Assembly (NCBI RefSeq): GCF_004771275.1
Contig: NZ_RQEV01000017.1
Span: 1-64,000 of the forward strand
Reading direction: 5' to 3'
Length of the DNA stretch: 64,000 bases
From: Leptospira fluminis
GTDB taxonomy: Bacteria > Spirochaetota > Leptospiria > Leptospirales > Leptospiraceae
A program made the position numbers and the translations under genes. The notes beneath the pieces are model-generated. The model worked only from the letters and a program-made list of their open reading frames with translations. It ran no database searches and had not been told where the DNA came from. Shown in pieces: positions 27,422-42,368 of this stretch (the first letter of the stretch is position 1; every line of letters starts with the position of its first letter).

Positions 27422-29354
27422 TGGATTTCTCCGGAAGTACCGGAGCTCCAGGCTCCGGAGATTCTATTGCCCGTTTAAAACTACCCGGAGGAAACGCGGC
27501 TCGAAACATCTCTCTTGCGACGGGAGCCGCTCCTGCAGCCCCTCCGATTCCGTATTCCACGAAGACCGCGACCAGTATCTGTTCGCTTACCGGAGCGCTA
27601 GCCGGAGCATAGCCGATAAACCAGGCGTGATTGGACCCGGAGGCGCCACGACGTCTGGTCTGTGCGGTTCCGGTTTTACCTGCGATGTCCGGCAACCCAG
27701 GTTTATTCAAAACGTACGCCGCAGTACCGCTTTTTACCACCAAACGCAAACCGGCCTTAATCGCCTCTACGGTGGAAGGTTGGATGGGAATATCCCGAAG
27801 CAACTGGGGCTCCGTGCGATTGATGATGGAATTATCGACGGGATCCCTGATTTCGCTTACTATATAGGGCTGATAGATCTGTCCTCGATTCAATAGTCCG
27901 GCATAAAACAAGGCCATACCCAAGGGGGTAACGGACATGAACCCTTGCCCGATGGAAAGATTGATCGTATCCCCGTCGAACCATTTCGTTCCGTACGTTC
28001 TTTTTTTCCATGCGGAAGAAGGCACAAAGCCCTGCTTTTCGTCCGGCAAATCGATATTCGTCTTATTATCCAATCCGAAAAGTCTGGAATACGTGAGGAT
28101 CGGATCCGATCCCAACTTATAACCTAAATTATAAAAATAAACGGAACAGGACTTTTGTAATGCGTGGGCCAAATCGTTCGTTCCGTGACCGCCCTTTTCC
28201 CAACAAAGAAAAATCTGGTCGGGAACCCCCGCAAACGTCGACTTCAGAACGAAACTACCGTTGCAACTATAAGTGGTCTCCGGAGTGTAATCCACCTTAT
28301 GCCCGCTTTCCAAAGCAGCCAAGGCCACCAAAGTCTTGTAAGTGGAAGCCGGCGGAAACTTCGATTGGATGGATAGATTCAAGAATCCGCCGTTCCCGTC
28401 CACTCTACGATAATGAGAAGTCCTCTCGGAACGGTTTTTTCCGGAAAGCACGTTAGGATCGAAACTAGGGTTGGAGGCCATCGCCAATATTTCCCCGGTA
28501 CCGGGACGGATCGCTACGGCAGTTCCTCTAGCGCCCTTCAGAGCCTTATATGCGGCAATTTGAATATCCTTATCAATAGTAAGAATTAAATTATTTCCGG
28601 GGGTGGAATGCTCTACGACCCGCTCTTCCTCGATATTTCCTTCGGAACTTCTCTTTTGGATTCGAAAACCGTCCGTCCCGCGAAGACGTTCGTCGTATTC
28701 CAATTCGAGACCGCTTTTTCCCAACCATTGGTAGGATTTGATTTCCCGGGTCAAAAGGTCCGCCTTCGAAGGCTTTCCGATGTATCCGGTAACGTGTGCC
28801 AGAGCCGGTCCCATCTTATAGATTCTACGCGGAGAAGGGACCAGAATCACGTATTTGGAGATCGTATCGAAGACCGAGATCCGTTCTTGCTGAGCTTTGC
28901 TGATGGCTTCCAAAAGAACGAACGGCTTTTTGGATTTGATATTCTTGGAGAACCTCGGCTCGATCAGATCCTCTTCGTAATAGGACATGGGAATGGAAAG
29001 TGTTCTCGCGAATTCATGCAAAAATTTCCGGACCCTGGAAGGATCGTACTTCAAAAGAGAAGTATTCAATACCGCATCCAAACTGGAATAATTCGAGACC
29101 AGGGCCATCGAAGTTTCCGGAGTCAGAAAGTTCCGATCGAACATTTCTCCCCGAGCGGCCGGAATCGTCTCGCTCTTACGGACGAACTTTTCCGCCTTTA
29201 AGGAATTGTCCGTTCCCTGGACGATTTGCAGGTTAAAAAGCTGGATCACGAAAGCGGCAAGAGTAAAAACCACGAATCCGGAAAACAAGTACAAGCGGAT
29301 GCGAAAGCTACGCTCTAGTTTGAATTCTGTGGATGTGGGAGATCCTCCGAGCAC
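27408..29354 (-). CDS. mrdA: Penicillin-binding protein 2 (elongasome transpeptidase)
   Basis: 648 residues, the usual PBP2 size. An N-terminal membrane anchor (22-42) is followed by the PBP dimerisation domain and the transpeptidase domain with S337TYK (SxxK), SCS in [10 protein letters not shown] (SxN position) and KTGTAQT. It crosslinks new peptidoglycan for side-wall growth together with RodA. The start is GTG at 29354, directly after the mreD TAA, with GGAGG five bases upstream inside the end of mreD. The 3' end overlaps rodA by 14 bases. Both junctions indicate tight operon coupling. Confidence 0.94.
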   Translation of the reverse strand: MLGGSPTSTEFKLERSFRIRLYLFSGFVVFTLAAFVIQLFNLQIVQGTDNSLKAEKFVRKSETIPAARGEMFDRNFLTPETSMALVSNYSSLDAVLNTSLLKYDPSRVRKFLHEFARTLSIPMSYYEEDLIEPRFSKNIKSKKPFVLLEAISKAQQERISVFDTISKYVILVPSPRRIYKMGPALAHVTGYIGKPSKADLLTREIKSYQWLGKSGLELEYDERLRGTDGFRIQKRSSEGNIEEERVVEHSTPGNNLILTIDKDIQIAAYKALKGARGTAVAIRPGTGEILAMASNPSFDPNVLSGKNRSERTSHYRRVDGNGGFLNLSIQSKFPPASTYKTLVALAALESGHKVDYTPETTYSCNGSFVLKSTFAGVPDQIFLCWEKGGHGTNDLAHALQKSCSVYFYNLGYKLGSDPILTYSRLFGLDNKTNIDLPDEKQGFVPSSAWKKRTYGTKWFDGDTINLSIGQGFMSVTPLGMALFYAGLLNRGQIYQPYIVSEIRDPVDNSIINRTEPQLLRDIPIQPSTVEAIKAGLRLVVKSGTAAYVLNKPGLPDIAGKTGTAQTRRRGASGSNHAWFIGYAPASAPVSEQILVAVFVEYGIGGAAGAAPVAREMFRAAFPPGSFKRAIESPEPGAPVLPEKSNDVR

Positions 29355-29858
29355 TTAAGCCTCCGCTTGTTCCAGTCTGTACAGCTTTCCGAGCAAATAA
29401 AAGAACAACGGCGCAATGATCGCGTTGTAAATCGAAGTACTGAAGATAGAATAGCTTAAATTCTCATGAAAGAAAAGCGAAAATAGAAAATAGGTCGCGA
29501 CCCTCGTGACGAGAGTGATCACCAAAGAATACAGCGTAATGGAAAGATAATTTTCGTGATACGCGGAACGGGCAAACTTACCGATCAGATATCCCATCAA
29601 GCAGAACGTCAAGGAATGCAGGCCGATTTTATAGGTCATGACGTTTCCTACGATTTCTCCCCCCAAACCGGAATCGGAGAGCAGGCCTCCGAAAAATCCG
29701 ATCCATAGACCGGCCAGAGCCCCTTTTCGAAGCGCGAAAAAGAGTACGAATAGAATCATAAAATCCGGCTTATTTCCCCAGATTTCCAAGGTATTGGTAC
29801 CGTTTAGAAAGTGGGAGATAAAGATCCCCGCGGCGATGACGACATATTCGAGGATCAT
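29355..29858 (-). CDS. mreD: Rod shape-determining membrane protein MreD
   Basis: 167 residues with about five or six hydrophobic segments, of the length and arrangement of MreD. Sequence conservation in MreD is low, so the assignment rests mainly on its place between mreC and mrdA; the [13 protein letters not shown] segment near residues 55-68 fits the family. MreD is an inner-membrane partner of MreC and RodA/PBP2. Its ATG overlaps the mreC stop (ATGA) and its stop abuts the mrdA GTG. Confidence 0.9.
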   Translation of the reverse strand: MILEYVVIAAGIFISHFLNGTNTLEIWGNKPDFMILFVLFFALRKGALAGLWIGFFGGLLSDSGLGGEIVGNVMTYKIGLHSLTFCLMGYLIGKFARSAYHENYLSITLYSLVITLVTRVATYFLFSLFFHENLSYSIFSTSIYNAIIAPLFFYLLGKLYRLEQAEA

Positions 29859-30970
29859 TCCGTCTGCTCCTCGTCGGAGAATCCGGGACCTCTGTCGGAT
29901 TTAGGTTGCCCTTGCTTTTTATTCTGAGGAGTCGGAGGAGGATTGCCCTGATTGGTCGGCGTTTTCGGCTCCCGTTCCTCCTTAGGATAATTCAATTCCC
30001 CGAAATACGGATTCTCGATATTGATATTCTGTCCTTCGGGCCAGGTCTCTGCCCATTTCTCGGGAAGCTTCATCAAAATGGTTACGGATTCCAACATGTC
30101 GAAACGTACGAACGGCTTCAGAAACGCGGTCTTAAAACTTCCGTTTCGAGGTCCTTCTTCCGTGATGATTCCGACGGGAATCCCCGGGGGAAATACTCCC
30201 GAAGAACCGGAGGAATATACGGCCTTACCGATCTTACTCAAGGACTCCGTATATTGGATCATCTCCGTGGGGCCCATCGGATAATCTCCGAAGACTCTCG
30301 GGTCGATCACGATACCGCTATCGATATAATTCATCAGAGCTTCGGTCCCTCTTCCGGAATTTCCCGAAAGGTTGGCCCAAAGATTGCTGTCCGGGATGGA
30401 GACTCCCATATTGAAATTGGAATTGACCAATGGTTGGACGACCGCCGAACCTCCGGTGACCGCAATCACCTTTCCGACTAACGCTTCTATAATTTCTCCC
30501 TTTTGATCCACCGTCCTGGCGGTGACGGGCATGTACGGTTTGATTCCCGCCTCGGAACCCTTGTCGATGATGATGGTTCTATAGATGGAATTCAAACGGA
30601 CGGAAAGAACCTCCGCCTTTACGTTCGGATATTTTTGACGGGTATTAAAACGGAGTTCTCTCCGTAGCGTTTCGTTTTCCCGACCGAGGCGATCCAAATC
30701 CTGCGGGAGAAGTTTATAATCGTCCATGGCCGCAACACAGGCGTCCCGTTCCTGTCTCACGGTTTCGAAAGATTCCAATTTGGTATAGGCACCTTTAAAA
30801 AAGGAACCGATTCCATCTATGGAACCGGAGACGGTGTCCCCTACCCGTTGGAAACTCGCGATCCCTCGAACCAGTACGTTACTCTTAAACGTAAGAGAAA
30901 GAAGCGAAAATACGATGCAAAAGATTAGGGAAACCGCTTCCTTACTCTTGCTGACTTGGATCCAAAGCAT
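29855..30970 (-). CDS. mreC: Rod shape-determining protein MreC
   Basis: 371 residues. One N-terminal membrane segment (~10-28), a helical dimerisation region (~65-105, [19 protein letters not shown]...), then the MreC beta-barrel domain ([47 protein letters not shown]). The C-terminal ~60 residues are a Pro/Gln/Lys-rich low-complexity tail, longer than in E. coli. MreC links MreB to PBP2/RodA in the periplasm. It lies 62 bases after mreB and overlaps mreD by 4 bases. Confidence 0.95.
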   Translation of the reverse strand: MLWIQVSKSKEAVSLIFCIVFSLLSLTFKSNVLVRGIASFQRVGDTVSGSIDGIGSFFKGAYTKLESFETVRQERDACVAAMDDYKLLPQDLDRLGRENETLRRELRFNTRQKYPNVKAEVLSVRLNSIYRTIIIDKGSEAGIKPYMPVTARTVDQKGEIIEALVGKVIAVTGGSAVVQPLVNSNFNMGVSIPDSNLWANLSGNSGRGTEALMNYIDSGIVIDPRVFGDYPMGPTEMIQYTESLSKIGKAVYSSGSSGVFPPGIPVGIITEEGPRNGSFKTAFLKPFVRFDMLESVTILMKLPEKWAETWPEGQNINIENPYFGELNYPKEEREPKTPTNQGNPPPTPQNKKQGQPKSDRGPGFSDEEQTE

Positions 30971-31032
30971 AAACGATCTTGGTTAGGAATTCGCGGTCGC
31001 CAACGTTCGCCCGAAAGCGCTCGATTCGACTT

Positions 31033-32055
31033 TTAGCGGATTCCCGGTTTTATGTATTTCAGTTCGTCCAGATATTTTCCCGTCCCTAATACTACGCAGG
31101 TCAGGGGGTTTTCCGCACGGAAAACCGGAACTCCGGTTTCCTTAGAGAGGTAGGTTTCCAGCCCTCTTAGCAGGCAGCCTCCTCCAGTCAGGACGATTCC
31201 TCTTTCCACGATATCCGAAGCGAGTTCCGGAGGAGTACGTTCTAAAACCCTCTTGATCCCGTCCAGAATCTCGTCCGTGGGTTCCTTGAGAGCCTTGCGG
31301 ATTTCGTTCGACTCCAATTCCAAGGTTCTTGGAAGTCCGGAAATCGCGTCCCGTCCTTTTACTTCCATGGTCTCGGTTTTCTTTTCGGGATAAGCGTTTC
31401 CGATGGTCAACTTGATGTCCTCGGCGGTTCTTTCCCCCACGACCAAGTTGTATTGGTTACGAAGGTATTTGATAATTGCCTCGTCGAACTCGTCGCCACC
31501 CGTCCGGATCGATTCCGCAATCACCATCCCGCCTAGGGAAATCACGGCGATTTCAGTGGTTCCCCCGCCTATATCCACGATCATATTTCCGGCAGGTTCG
31601 TTGATCGGAATATTCGCCCCGATCGCGGCGGCCAGCGCTTCCTCGATCAGGAAGATTTCCCGAGCTCCCGCTTGCTCTGCGGATTCGCGGACCGCCCTAC
31701 GTTCCACCTCAGTGATTCCGGAAGGAACACCGATTACGATTCTGGGTTTTACGAAAGTGGTACGATTGTGTACTTTCGCGATAAAATACCGGATCATTTT
31801 TTCTACGGTTTCGAAGTCGGCGATAACCCCGTCTTTCATGGGGCGGATCGCTACGATTTCCCCGGGAGTTCTTCCCAACATTCTCTTCGCTTCCTGGCCG
31901 ACTGCCAGAACCTTTCCCGTCGCGGCATGTACCGCTACTACGGAAGGCTCGGAAAGAACGATCCCCTGGCCTTTTACGTGAACCAGTGTGTTTGCGGTTC
32001 CGAGGTCGATTCCCATATCATTGGAAAATAGTCCGTAGAGCTTATCGAATATCAT
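31033..32055 (-). CDS. mreB: Rod shape-determining actin homologue MreB
   Basis: 340 residues, nearly the standard length. Hallmarks are [20 protein letters not shown] (phosphate 1 loop), [18 protein letters not shown] (phosphate 2) and [16 protein letters not shown] (adenosine loop). It forms ATP-dependent filaments under the inner membrane that direct cell-wall synthesis. A strong AAAGGGAAA ribosome site precedes the ATG. It is the first gene of mreBCD-mrdA-rodA. The divergent Ppx/GppA gene starts 190 bases away, so operon promoters lie in that gap. Confidence 0.97.
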   Translation of the reverse strand: MIFDKLYGLFSNDMGIDLGTANTLVHVKGQGIVLSEPSVVAVHAATGKVLAVGQEAKRMLGRTPGEIVAIRPMKDGVIADFETVEKMIRYFIAKVHNRTTFVKPRIVIGVPSGITEVERRAVRESAEQAGAREIFLIEEALAAAIGANIPINEPAGNMIVDIGGGTTEIAVISLGGMVIAESIRTGGDEFDEAIIKYLRNQYNLVVGERTAEDIKLTIGNAYPEKKTETMEVKGRDAISGLPRTLELESNEIRKALKEPTDEILDGIKRVLERTPPELASDIVERGIVLTGGGCLLRGLETYLSKETGVPVFRAENPLTCVVLGTGKYLDELKYIKPGIR

Positions 32056-32245
32056 TACTTTCCCTTTCTGCCACTTTCAGGGCTTTCTCTTTGTATTATC
32101 TGCGAAGAACGGAAAAATCATCAGGATTTTTCGGCCGTTGATTCAATTCAATATTTCTCGCGCAAGTCGTACGGGCAATTCCAAAACAAAAAAAACGAAA
32201 AACAAATTGGAAACACTGCGGGGGGAGGGAAACATAGCGGAAATT

Positions 32246-33799
32246 ATGGTCCGGGCAAATACCCTAGCTGCCATCGATCTCGGTACGAACTCATTTCACA
32301 TGATCGTGGTCCGGGTCCGTGAAAATGGAACCTTTGAAGCCCTGGCCAGAGAAAAAGAAAACGTCCGTCTGGGGAGCGGCCTGGAGGAGGGCGGAGAAAT
32401 CGACCCGCCGGCCTTTCGCAGAGCCATCGATTGTTTAAAAAGATTTAAGATTTTGGCGGAAAACAGCAAGGCGGAAATACGCGCCGTCGCCACTTCCGCC
32501 TTGAGAGAAGCCTCGAATCGGTCTGCTTTCCAGGAAGCGGCCTGGAAAGAGGCGGGAATCCGGATCGACGTGATCAGTGGCTACGAGGAAGCCCGCCTCA
32601 TCTATTTCGGAGTACTACAAGGTCTCCCCGTTTTCGATAAAAAAATCCTCATGATCGATATAGGCGGAGGGAGCACCGAAGTACTAGTAGGATACCGGGG
32701 AGATATCCTGTTCTCCAAAAGCTTCAAACTAGGGGCCATACGACTTACCGAAAAATTCCTAAAAACCGATCCTCTCTCCGCCTCGGACATAAAAAAATGC
32801 AAGCTCTACATAGAGGAGATGATTGTGCCCTTCCGGAAGGTGATCCGGGACCTGCAACCGGAAGTAATCGTAGGATCGTCCGGAACCGTACAGGCGGTGG
32901 CAGGGATCACCCGCGCGTTCGAGGGGGAGCAGGAGGAGCGCCCCTTGAATCATTATACGTTTTCCGCCGCGGAATTTCGAAAAACGAAGAATCTCATCTT
33001 AGAGGCGGATACTTCTAAAAAAAGAGCCAAAATCCCGGGTTTCGATTCCAAGCGTTCGGACATCATCGTGGGGGGAGTTCTCATTCTAGAGGAACTGTTC
33101 CAGCAATTGGACCTCCGGGATATGACCGTGTCCGAACTCGCCCTCCGGGAAGGTATCATCTACGATACCATCCGAAAATGGGAGCATTTCCAGGACGACG
33201 AGCATTCCCGTCATTTGGACGATATTCGGCAGAAATCGGTGCACAACCTGCTGGTCTCCTTTACGAGAGAAGAAGAATACGCCAGGCATGTCGCCAAACT
33301 TGCGTTGGACCTTTTCGACCAATTGATCGGAGTACATAGATTAGGAAAAGAGGAAAGGGAATTGCTGGAAGCCGCGGCCCTTCTGCACGAAGTCGGACTC
33401 TTCGTTTCCCACTCCGCTTATCACAAACATAGTTATTATCTGATTCGAAATTCGGAAGCGATGTTGGGATTTACCTGGGGGGAAATCGAGATCATCGCTC
33501 TCACCGCAAGGTATCACCGAAAAAGCGGACCGAAGACGAAACATAGGGAATTCCAGCGTATCGGATTTCGGGAACAGGACATCGTGATGAAATTATCGGG
33601 ACTGTTGCGGATCGCAAGCGCCTGCAATCGAAACCGGCAAGGATTGATCGAATCCGTTAAGTGCCTGAGTAGAAAAAACCAAGCGATCTTCTCCCTAAAT
33701 GCCAAGCCCGGGTACGACAAAAGCCTGGAACTATGGGCTTGTGAGGAACAGGCGGATCCGTTCGAGTCGGCGTACGGTTTGGTTCCGCTGTTTCAGTAA
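32246..33799 (+). CDS. Ppx/GppA-family phosphatase (exopolyphosphatase / pppGpp hydrolase)
   Basis: 517 residues from the ATG at 32246; the frame is open to a TTG at 32138, but that stretch is Lys-rich with no family similarity. The actin-like fold is marked by [17 protein letters not shown] and [17 protein letters not shown]. The C-terminal part (~330-500) carries the HD-like helical domain ([21 protein letters not shown]) of long-form Ppx/GppA. It hydrolyses polyphosphate and/or (p)ppGpp; sequence alone does not separate the two. It is divergent from mreB. Confidence 0.9.
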   Translation: MVRANTLAAIDLGTNSFHMIVVRVRENGTFEALAREKENVRLGSGLEEGGEIDPPAFRRAIDCLKRFKILAENSKAEIRAVATSALREASNRSAFQEAAWKEAGIRIDVISGYEEARLIYFGVLQGLPVFDKKILMIDIGGGSTEVLVGYRGDILFSKSFKLGAIRLTEKFLKTDPLSASDIKKCKLYIEEMIVPFRKVIRDLQPEVIVGSSGTVQAVAGITRAFEGEQEERPLNHYTFSAAEFRKTKNLILEADTSKKRAKIPGFDSKRSDIIVGGVLILEELFQQLDLRDMTVSELALREGIIYDTIRKWEHFQDDEHSRHLDDIRQKSVHNLLVSFTREEEYARHVAKLALDLFDQLIGVHRLGKEERELLEAAALLHEVGLFVSHSAYHKHSYYLIRNSEAMLGFTWGEIEIIALTARYHRKSGPKTKHREFQRIGFREQDIVMKLSGLLRIASACNRNRQGLIESVKCLSRKNQAIFSLNAKPGYDKSLELWACEEQADPFESAYGLVPLFQ

Positions 33800-33807
33800 A
33801 AGATCCC

Positions 33808-34209
33808 TCACACAGGAGAAGGGACTTGTTCTACCCAGAGGGGCCTACTTCCCACGATCTCTCCGCCTATCTTCAGAAGCAAAATGTACCTTCCCTCTTT
33901 CGGAAATACCGCGTGCGGAATCGGAATCCCCATCTCCACCGGCTCGGAGCCGTTATTGACTCGGATCGTTCCCCCCACGCCGATCACTTTTTCCGTAGTA
34001 TCGGCAAATTCGAGTTCCAAGGAAAATTCGTGATCTCCCGGAGTTAAATTCGTAACACAGATATAAATTCCCCAAGGCGGAAAAACCACCGGAAATTGCT
34101 GGGCAAAGAATTTAGTAAAGGTCCCGATGATTCCTCGCTTCCCGTTATCTTCGGTGATGACACGGTCCGCAAAAATCAGGGCCAAAAGTACAGGTTCGCT
34201 AGGAGGCAT
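33808..34209 (-). CDS. DUF6941-like protein
   Basis: 133 residues, soluble and beta-rich. The opening LALIFADRVITEDNGKRGIIGTFTKFF matches the pattern of the DUF6941 family (DxxI.E..GK.sIIGxF), a short beta-sandwich protein of unknown function found in many bacteria. No signal peptide is seen. It starts 62 bases after the sucA stop on the same strand and may be transcribed with the 2-oxoglutarate dehydrogenase operon, but no functional link is apparent. It converges with the Ppx/GppA gene. Confidence 0.8.
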   Translation of the reverse strand: MPPSEPVLLALIFADRVITEDNGKRGIIGTFTKFFAQQFPVVFPPWGIYICVTNLTPGDHEFSLELEFADTTEKVIGVGGTIRVNNGSEPVEMGIPIPHAVFPKEGRYILLLKIGGEIVGSRPLWVEQVPSPV

Positions 34210-34270
34210 GCTTTTGATTCGAAAACTTTCGGAATCTATGGTTCTACATTCGATTCCGAAATCGCCTCGC

Positions 34271-37042
<2,772 letters not shown>

Positions 37043-37054
37043 AATGAAAACTCC

Positions 37055-38458
37055 CTAAGCGTGAATCGCCCACTTATCTACGGCCATAGCCGCTTCTTTT
37101 ACAATTTCGGATAAGGTAGGATGCGCGTGGAAGGATCTCGCGACGTCCTCGGAGGAAGCGCCGAATTCCACGGCAACCGCGAGCTCGGCGATCATATCCG
37201 AAGCTCGGGGCCCGAATACGAAGGCTCCCAGAATCTTATCCGTTTTTTTATCCGCCAATATCTTGACTTGGCCCTCGGCCTCGTTCATCGCTTTGGCTCT
37301 AGCATTCGGCTTAAATAAAGACTTGCCCGTTTTATATTCCACACTGGCCGCCTTCAATTCCTCTTCTCCTTTTCCTACCCAGGCCATTTCGGGCCAGGTA
37401 TAAACGATATAGGGAACCGCGGCATAATTCACATGACCGGACTGCCCGGCGATCAGCTCCGCCAATGCAACCCCTTCTTCTTCGGCTTTGTGCGCCAACA
37501 TGGGTCCGTCGATCACGTCTCCGATCGCATAGACTCCGGGAACATTCGTTTTGAAATGGGCATCCACTTTGATCCGCTTCCGCTCCGTAAGTTGGACCCC
37601 CGCCGCCTCCAAACCTATCCCATCGATATATGGGCGGCGACCGACGGCTACGAGCACTACGTCCGCATCCAGTTCGGATTCCTTTCCGTCGGGGGCAGCA
37701 ATCTTGACTTTCGCCCCGGATTTTCCCGGAACGGCGCCCAGCACCTTGTGCTCGAACAGGAATTTGAATCCCTGCCCTTCCAAACTGCGCTGCAATAGAT
37801 TCCCGAAAGACCGATCCACATTGGTAAGCAATCCCGGCAGAAGTTCCACTACCGTAACTTCCGCTCCGAGCCTTCCCCAGACGGAACCCAATTCCAACCC
37901 GATGACCCCGGCCCCGATAATGACCAACTTTTTCGGAACGGAACGGAGATCGATCGCGTGATCGGAAGTAATGATGCTTTTTCCGTCTACCGGCAGACCC
38001 GGGATATCGATGGGAACGGAACCGGTGGCCAAAACGATATGCTTTGCGGAAAGGGTTTCTTTTTTTCCGTCGACCAGAGAGACCTCGACTTTTCCTCCGC
38101 CTAGAAGTTTGCCGAATCCTTCGTAACGAGTGATCTTATTCTTGTTCATCAAGTAGTCGACTCCGTCAGTGACTTCCTTGACGACCTGGTTTTTTCGTTC
38201 CATCAAACGGTTCAGATCGAGGGAAACTTTTCCGACTCCGATACCGTGGTCTTGGACTTTATGGAGAACCTTATGGTATTCCTCCGAAGAGTCCAGTAAC
38301 GCCTTAGAAGGAATGCAACCAACGTTCAGGCAGGTCCCTCCCAGCGTTTTCCTTTTTTCGATGATTCCGGTTTTTAAACCCAGTTGAGCGGACCGGATTG
38401 CGTTCACATATCCTCCGGGTCCAGCGCCGATCACAAGTACGTCGAATTCTTCGGCCAT
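37055..38458 (-). CDS. lpd: Dihydrolipoyl dehydrogenase (E3)
   Basis: 467 residues. The FAD motif [17 protein letters not shown] is at the N-terminus, the redox disulphide is in [16 protein letters not shown], the NAD motif is [16 protein letters not shown], and the catalytic His-Glu pair is in [14 protein letters not shown]3 reoxidises the dihydrolipoyl groups of E2 and produces NADH; it may also serve other lipoyl complexes in this organism. It lies 12 bases behind sucB and 12 before sucA, all on one strand. Confidence 0.96.
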   Translation of the reverse strand: MAEEFDVLVIGAGPGGYVNAIRSAQLGLKTGIIEKRKTLGGTCLNVGCIPSKALLDSSEEYHKVLHKVQDHGIGVGKVSLDLNRLMERKNQVVKEVTDGVDYLMNKNKITRYEGFGKLLGGGKVEVSLVDGKKETLSAKHIVLATGSVPIDIPGLPVDGKSIITSDHAIDLRSVPKKLVIIGAGVIGLELGSVWGRLGAEVTVVELLPGLLTNVDRSFGNLLQRSLEGQGFKFLFEHKVLGAVPGKSGAKVKIAAPDGKESELDADVVLVAVGRRPYIDGIGLEAAGVQLTERKRIKVDAHFKTNVPGVYAIGDVIDGPMLAHKAEEEGVALAELIAGQSGHVNYAAVPYIVYTWPEMAWVGKGEEELKAASVEYKTGKSLFKPNARAKAMNEAEGQVKILADKKTDKILGAFVFGPRASDMIAELAVAVEFGASSEDVARSFHAHPTLSEIVKEAAMAVDKWAIHA

Positions 38459-38470
38459 TCCTTTTATCCT

Positions 38471-39703
38471 TTAAACTTCCAACAGCAAGCGGGTAGGATC
38501 TTCGATTGCTTCTTTTACCTTCACGAGAAAGGTCACGGCTTCCTTACCGTCCACGATTCTATGGTCGTAAGATAACGCCAAATACATCATCGGACGAATG
38601 ACGATCTGATCGTTTACCACCACGGCGCGTTTTACGATATTATGAAGTCCTAAAATCCCACTCTGTGGCGGATTCAGAATCGGAGTCGACATCATGGAAC
38701 CGTAGATTCCGCCGTTGGAAATGGTAAAGGTTCCGCCTTCCATTTCGGAAAGCTCTATTTTGCCGTCCTTCACCTTATTAGCAAGACGGGCAATTTCGGA
38801 TTCAATCTGCGCAAAACTCAAAAGATCGGCGTCTCGAACGATCGGAACAACAAGCCCTTTCGGTCCGCCTACGGCGACACCGATATCGTAATAATTCTTA
38901 TATACCGTATCCGTTCCGCGGATCTCCGCATTAATGGCCGGAATCGTCTTTAGGGCGCCGATAACCGCTTTGGTAAAGAAACTCATAAAACCTAAACCGA
39001 TATTATGAGCATCTTTAAATTTATCTTTGTATTTATTTCTAAGATCCATAACGGCGCTCATATCCACTTCGTTAAACGTAGTTAGGTGAGCAGCGTTATG
39101 TTGTGCGTTAACCAATCGATTCGCTATGGTTTGCCGGAGCTTCGTCATCGGAACGACGTTTTCTCTCGGAAGATTTCCTCTGCTTGCAGCAGGAACCGCT
39201 TTCGGAATTTCCTTGGCAGGCGCGGCTACGGCAGCAGGCGTAGAGGAAGATTTGTTCGCGATCGCATTCAGCACGTCTTCCTTGGTGATTTGGCCGTTCT
39301 TTCCGCTGCCGGAAATGGAAGCCGGATTCAGTCCGTTATCATCTATCAGTTTCCGGACGGCAGGAGGAAGAGTTTCGTTGGTGGTTCCCGTATTCGAGGA
39401 GGTAGGTGCCGGAGTCGTTTTTGCTGGTTGCGAGGAGGAGGAAGGAGGAGTGCTTGAGGCGGTGGCGGCTGGATCAATGAGTCCGATGACTTCCTTGATT
39501 TTGACCGTGTCCCCCGGCTTCTTATTGATCTTTTGGAGGACACCCGCCGAAGGGGCCGGGACCTCCATGGTCACCTTATCGGTTTCCAGTTCTACCAGGA
39601 CCTCGTCCTGTTCTACTCGTTCGCCTTCTTTTTTAACCCAATTTGCTATGGTTGCTTCCGTAATGGATTCGCCCATTTCGGGAACCTTGATCTCTATCGA
39701 CAT
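38471..39703 (-). CDS. sucB: Dihydrolipoyl succinyltransferase (E2)
   Basis: 410 residues from the ATG at 39703, which has an AGGA site six bases upstream; the open frame continues to 39757 without one. One lipoyl domain carries the modified Lys in [11 protein letters not shown] Pro/Ser/Thr linker follows, then the subunit-binding domain ([23 protein letters not shown]) and the catalytic domain with [10 protein letters not shown]. It transfers succinyl groups from lipoate to CoA and forms the core of the complex. First gene of the suc operon. A lipoate ligase gene lies about 4.5 kb away. Confidence 0.95.
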   Translation of the reverse strand: MSIEIKVPEMGESITEATIANWVKKEGERVEQDEVLVELETDKVTMEVPAPSAGVLQKINKKPGDTVKIKEVIGLIDPAATASSTPPSSSSQPAKTTPAPTSSNTGTTNETLPPAVRKLIDDNGLNPASISGSGKNGQITKEDVLNAIANKSSSTPAAVAAPAKEIPKAVPAASRGNLPRENVVPMTKLRQTIANRLVNAQHNAAHLTTFNEVDMSAVMDLRNKYKDKFKDAHNIGLGFMSFFTKAVIGALKTIPAINAEIRGTDTVYKNYYDIGVAVGGPKGLVVPIVRDADLLSFAQIESEIARLANKVKDGKIELSEMEGGTFTISNGGIYGSMMSTPILNPPQSGILGLHNIVKRAVVVNDQIVIRPMMYLALSYDHRIVDGKEAVTFLVKVKEAIEDPTRLLLEV

Positions 39704-39908
39704 CTTGATCCTGCGGAGGCAGTTATCTGTCCCATTCTGAGACCGCCTCCATTTCACTTTCCGTAAGTCGAAAAATTCTGTAAAGCGGTTCTTGGCAAAA
39801 CCGCAGATTGCGGAAAATAACCTTCTCCTAAAGAATTCGACGCTCCGATTCTATCAGACGAATCGGATTTTTCGAAAGCGAACCGGAGAATTCAGGAGGA
39901 AAGAAACT

Positions 39909-42368
39909 TCAATCGGTTTTCGGTTTGAATTTCCGTTCGGTTTTACCGATTTCTTCGTCGCTGATCTGGTATTCCTGCTGTAGAAATTCTCGGAAATCGA
40001 TGGATCTATGGTGATCCCTGTCTCCGTCGCATTGTCGGTTTCCTTGCACGGATTTGGTAACTCCAGCGACGGTGATCGGCTTTAAGGTTAGATTTTGAGT
40101 GAGAGGACAGACCCCCGGCTTAGGGGTGAGTCCGTTATAAGCACAAGTACCGCCGTTTTGGACTTCTTCCGGAGCCGGATCTTCCCCGTGTTCGTTTCCG
40201 AATTCCGGGTAACCTTGCCCGCCGTAGAAACGATTGTACATTCTTCCCCAAACCGGAACCGCTAAGACGGAAGCGGCCTGCCCTCTTCCCAAAGAGATGG
40301 AACTTTTATCGAAGCCCATCCAGATCACCGTAGTCGATCTAGGATCGAAGCCGCAGTACCAAGCGTTGGTAAACGAAGAAGTGGATCCTGTCTTGCCGGC
40401 CGCCACCCCTCTATAATTCCCTTTTTCCGGATTTCTGAGTCCGTCCGTGGCGGTCCCCGCCATCGCGACCATCATCAACATTTTTCTGAGGATATAAGCC
40501 GTCCCTTCGCTGATCACCTGAATGGAACCGTCCTCTCTTTCCTTTTCCAATTCTTGGCGGACCTTTTCCTCTTCGTTATAAATTACGTTTCCGGACTGGT
40601 CTATGACGTAACGTACGGCAAAAGGAATCACATTCCGCCCTTTGTTCGCGACGATGGAATAACCCACTGCCATTTCATATGGCGTCAACTCCGCGATCCC
40701 CAAGGCGAGAGCCGGACTGGACGGGAAGCGACTCTTATCAGCCTTTGTTAAACGAGAAGCAAAATCAATAACCGCATCCGCCCCGGTCCTGAGTAAAACC
40801 TGAACGGAAACGATGTTTAAAGAAAGGGAAAGCGCTCGGGATAAAGGAACCATTCCCTGAAAATCCCCGTCGAAGTCCTGAGGAGACCACCCCTCCCCCT
40901 CTTCCGTGAGGGTCGTAAGAGGAGCGTCCATAATTCCGGTTCCAGATCCCACGGCTCGTTCCGCGATTGCTGCGCCGTAAACGAAAGGCTTAAAGGAAGA
41001 GCCCGTCTGACGACGAGCCTGAACCGCTCGGTTGAACTGGTTCTTGGGCGTGAATTCGTATCCGCCCACCATGGTTTGTATGTAACCGTTCGTATGATCT
41101 ATGGTGATCGCAGCGCCTTCCACGTGAAGGTTCTTGCCGAATACGGCCGAGCGTTTCTGAAACTCGGTAAACGCGGAGGATTCGTTTTCCGCTTCCGGAG
41201 TAAAAAACGCCAGAAGGTCGGCTGCGTCGATCAAATCCCTTTCGAGGGCTACGCGAAAATTCGCCTTTTCATCCAGCTTACTGACGAAAGGTACGCCGAC
41301 AGGAAAAACCGTGCCCAACAAACCGTACAATCCGACGAGAGACCGATCGGCGCCCCCTGCGTAATTCACGGTGACCCCGGAGACCAGATCGTCGTGCTTT
41401 TTCAGCACCTTCCGAAGTTCTTCCTGGGCGATCTCCTGTTTACGTATATCCAGCGTAGTATAGATTTTTAGACCGCCGTTATAGAGCCGGTCTTCCCCCA
41501 ATACTTTTAACAATTTCTGTCTAACGAATTCCGTAAAATGGGGAGCCCGATTCAGTTTCGTTCCCCAGGTGGACTGGGAGGGAGACTGGGTAATCACTAC
41601 GGGCCAGTATTTTTCCCAAAATTCGTCGTGTATCGTCCGGACCTTGTCTGCGGGAAGGAAGCCTTGTCCCGCCATCAATTTCAGCACTTCTAGGTGCGCC
41701 CTCTTTGCCGCAGCCGGATTTTTGTATGGGGAATACTCGACCGGAGCCTTAGGCAATCTCGCCAGAAGCGCGGCTTCGGCTACGTCCAAATCCGTCACAT
41801 CCTTATGGAAATAAACGTCTGCGGCGGAAGCCAAGCCCGTGGTTCCATGCCCGAGATAGATTAAATTAAAATAAATCTCTAATATTTCTTCCTTGGAATA
41901 CTCCTGCTCGATCTGGAGGGTAAACAACGCCTCCACGAATTTTCGAATAAAGGAGCGTTTCCTGTTTTGCAGGACGGTTTTGGCCAACTGTTGGGTCAAA
42001 GTGGATCCGCCTTGCTTGATTCTACCGGAAAGCACGTTCACGATCGCTGCACGACCGATCGCCATAAAGTCGATCCCGAAGTGGTTGAAGAAATTATTAT
42101 CCTCGACGGAGAGGAAAGCCTGGATCACATGAGGAGGAATGTCCTGGTATTTCAGGAGTTGCTGCTTGTGACGATACAATTCGGCGAATACGATCCCGTT
42201 ATTATCGTACAAACGGGTCGGAGTGGTAGGCTGGTAAGAAGCCAACATAGCCAGCTCGCCGCCTTCATCCACTTCGGAAAGGATGTACCCGAAAAAAAGT
42301 CCTCCCGCCAAGGCGATTCCCAATAGGATTTTCGTAGTACGATGGATTCCGTCGCTAAAAAGATTCAT
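39909..42368 (-). CDS. Class A penicillin-binding protein (PBP1A type)
   Basis: 819 residues. After an N-terminal membrane anchor (13-31) comes the GT51 glycosyltransferase domain with [12 protein letters not shown] and [14 protein letters not shown], then the transpeptidase domain with TGSSFKPF (SxxK), an SLN motif ([11 protein letters not shown]) and [15 protein letters not shown]. It polymerises and crosslinks peptidoglycan in the periplasm. A C-terminal tail of ~90 residues with Cys ([26 protein letters not shown]) follows. Its ATG overlaps the stop of the upstream MBL hydrolase gene by 4 bases, so the two are translated in tandem. Confidence 0.94.
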   Translation of the reverse strand: MNLFSDGIHRTTKILLGIALAGGLFFGYILSEVDEGGELAMLASYQPTTPTRLYDNNGIVFAELYRHKQQLLKYQDIPPHVIQAFLSVEDNNFFNHFGIDFMAIGRAAIVNVLSGRIKQGGSTLTQQLAKTVLQNRKRSFIRKFVEALFTLQIEQEYSKEEILEIYFNLIYLGHGTTGLASAADVYFHKDVTDLDVAEAALLARLPKAPVEYSPYKNPAAAKRAHLEVLKLMAGQGFLPADKVRTIHDEFWEKYWPVVITQSPSQSTWGTKLNRAPHFTEFVRQKLLKVLGEDRLYNGGLKIYTTLDIRKQEIAQEELRKVLKKHDDLVSGVTVNYAGGADRSLVGLYGLLGTVFPVGVPFVSKLDEKANFRVALERDLIDAADLLAFFTPEAENESSAFTEFQKRSAVFGKNLHVEGAAITIDHTNGYIQTMVGGYEFTPKNQFNRAVQARRQTGSSFKPFVYGAAIAERAVGSGTGIMDAPLTTLTEEGEGWSPQDFDGDFQGMVPLSRALSLSLNIVSVQVLLRTGADAVIDFASRLTKADKSRFPSSPALALGIAELTPYEMAVGYSIVANKGRNVIPFAVRYVIDQSGNVIYNEEEKVRQELEKEREDGSIQVISEGTAYILRKMLMMVAMAGTATDGLRNPEKGNYRGVAAGKTGSTSSFTNAWYCGFDPRSTTVIWMGFDKSSISLGRGQAASVLAVPVWGRMYNRFYGGQGYPEFGNEHGEDPAPEEVQNGGTCAYNGLTPKPGVCPLTQNLTLKPITVAGVTKSVQGNRQCDGDRDHHRSIDFREFLQQEYQISDEEIGKTERKFKPKTD

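Noticed and set aside
39126..39740. 204-residue plus-strand frame inside sucB
   Set aside because: Antisense reading of the Pro/Ser linker and lipoyl domain; composition artefact.
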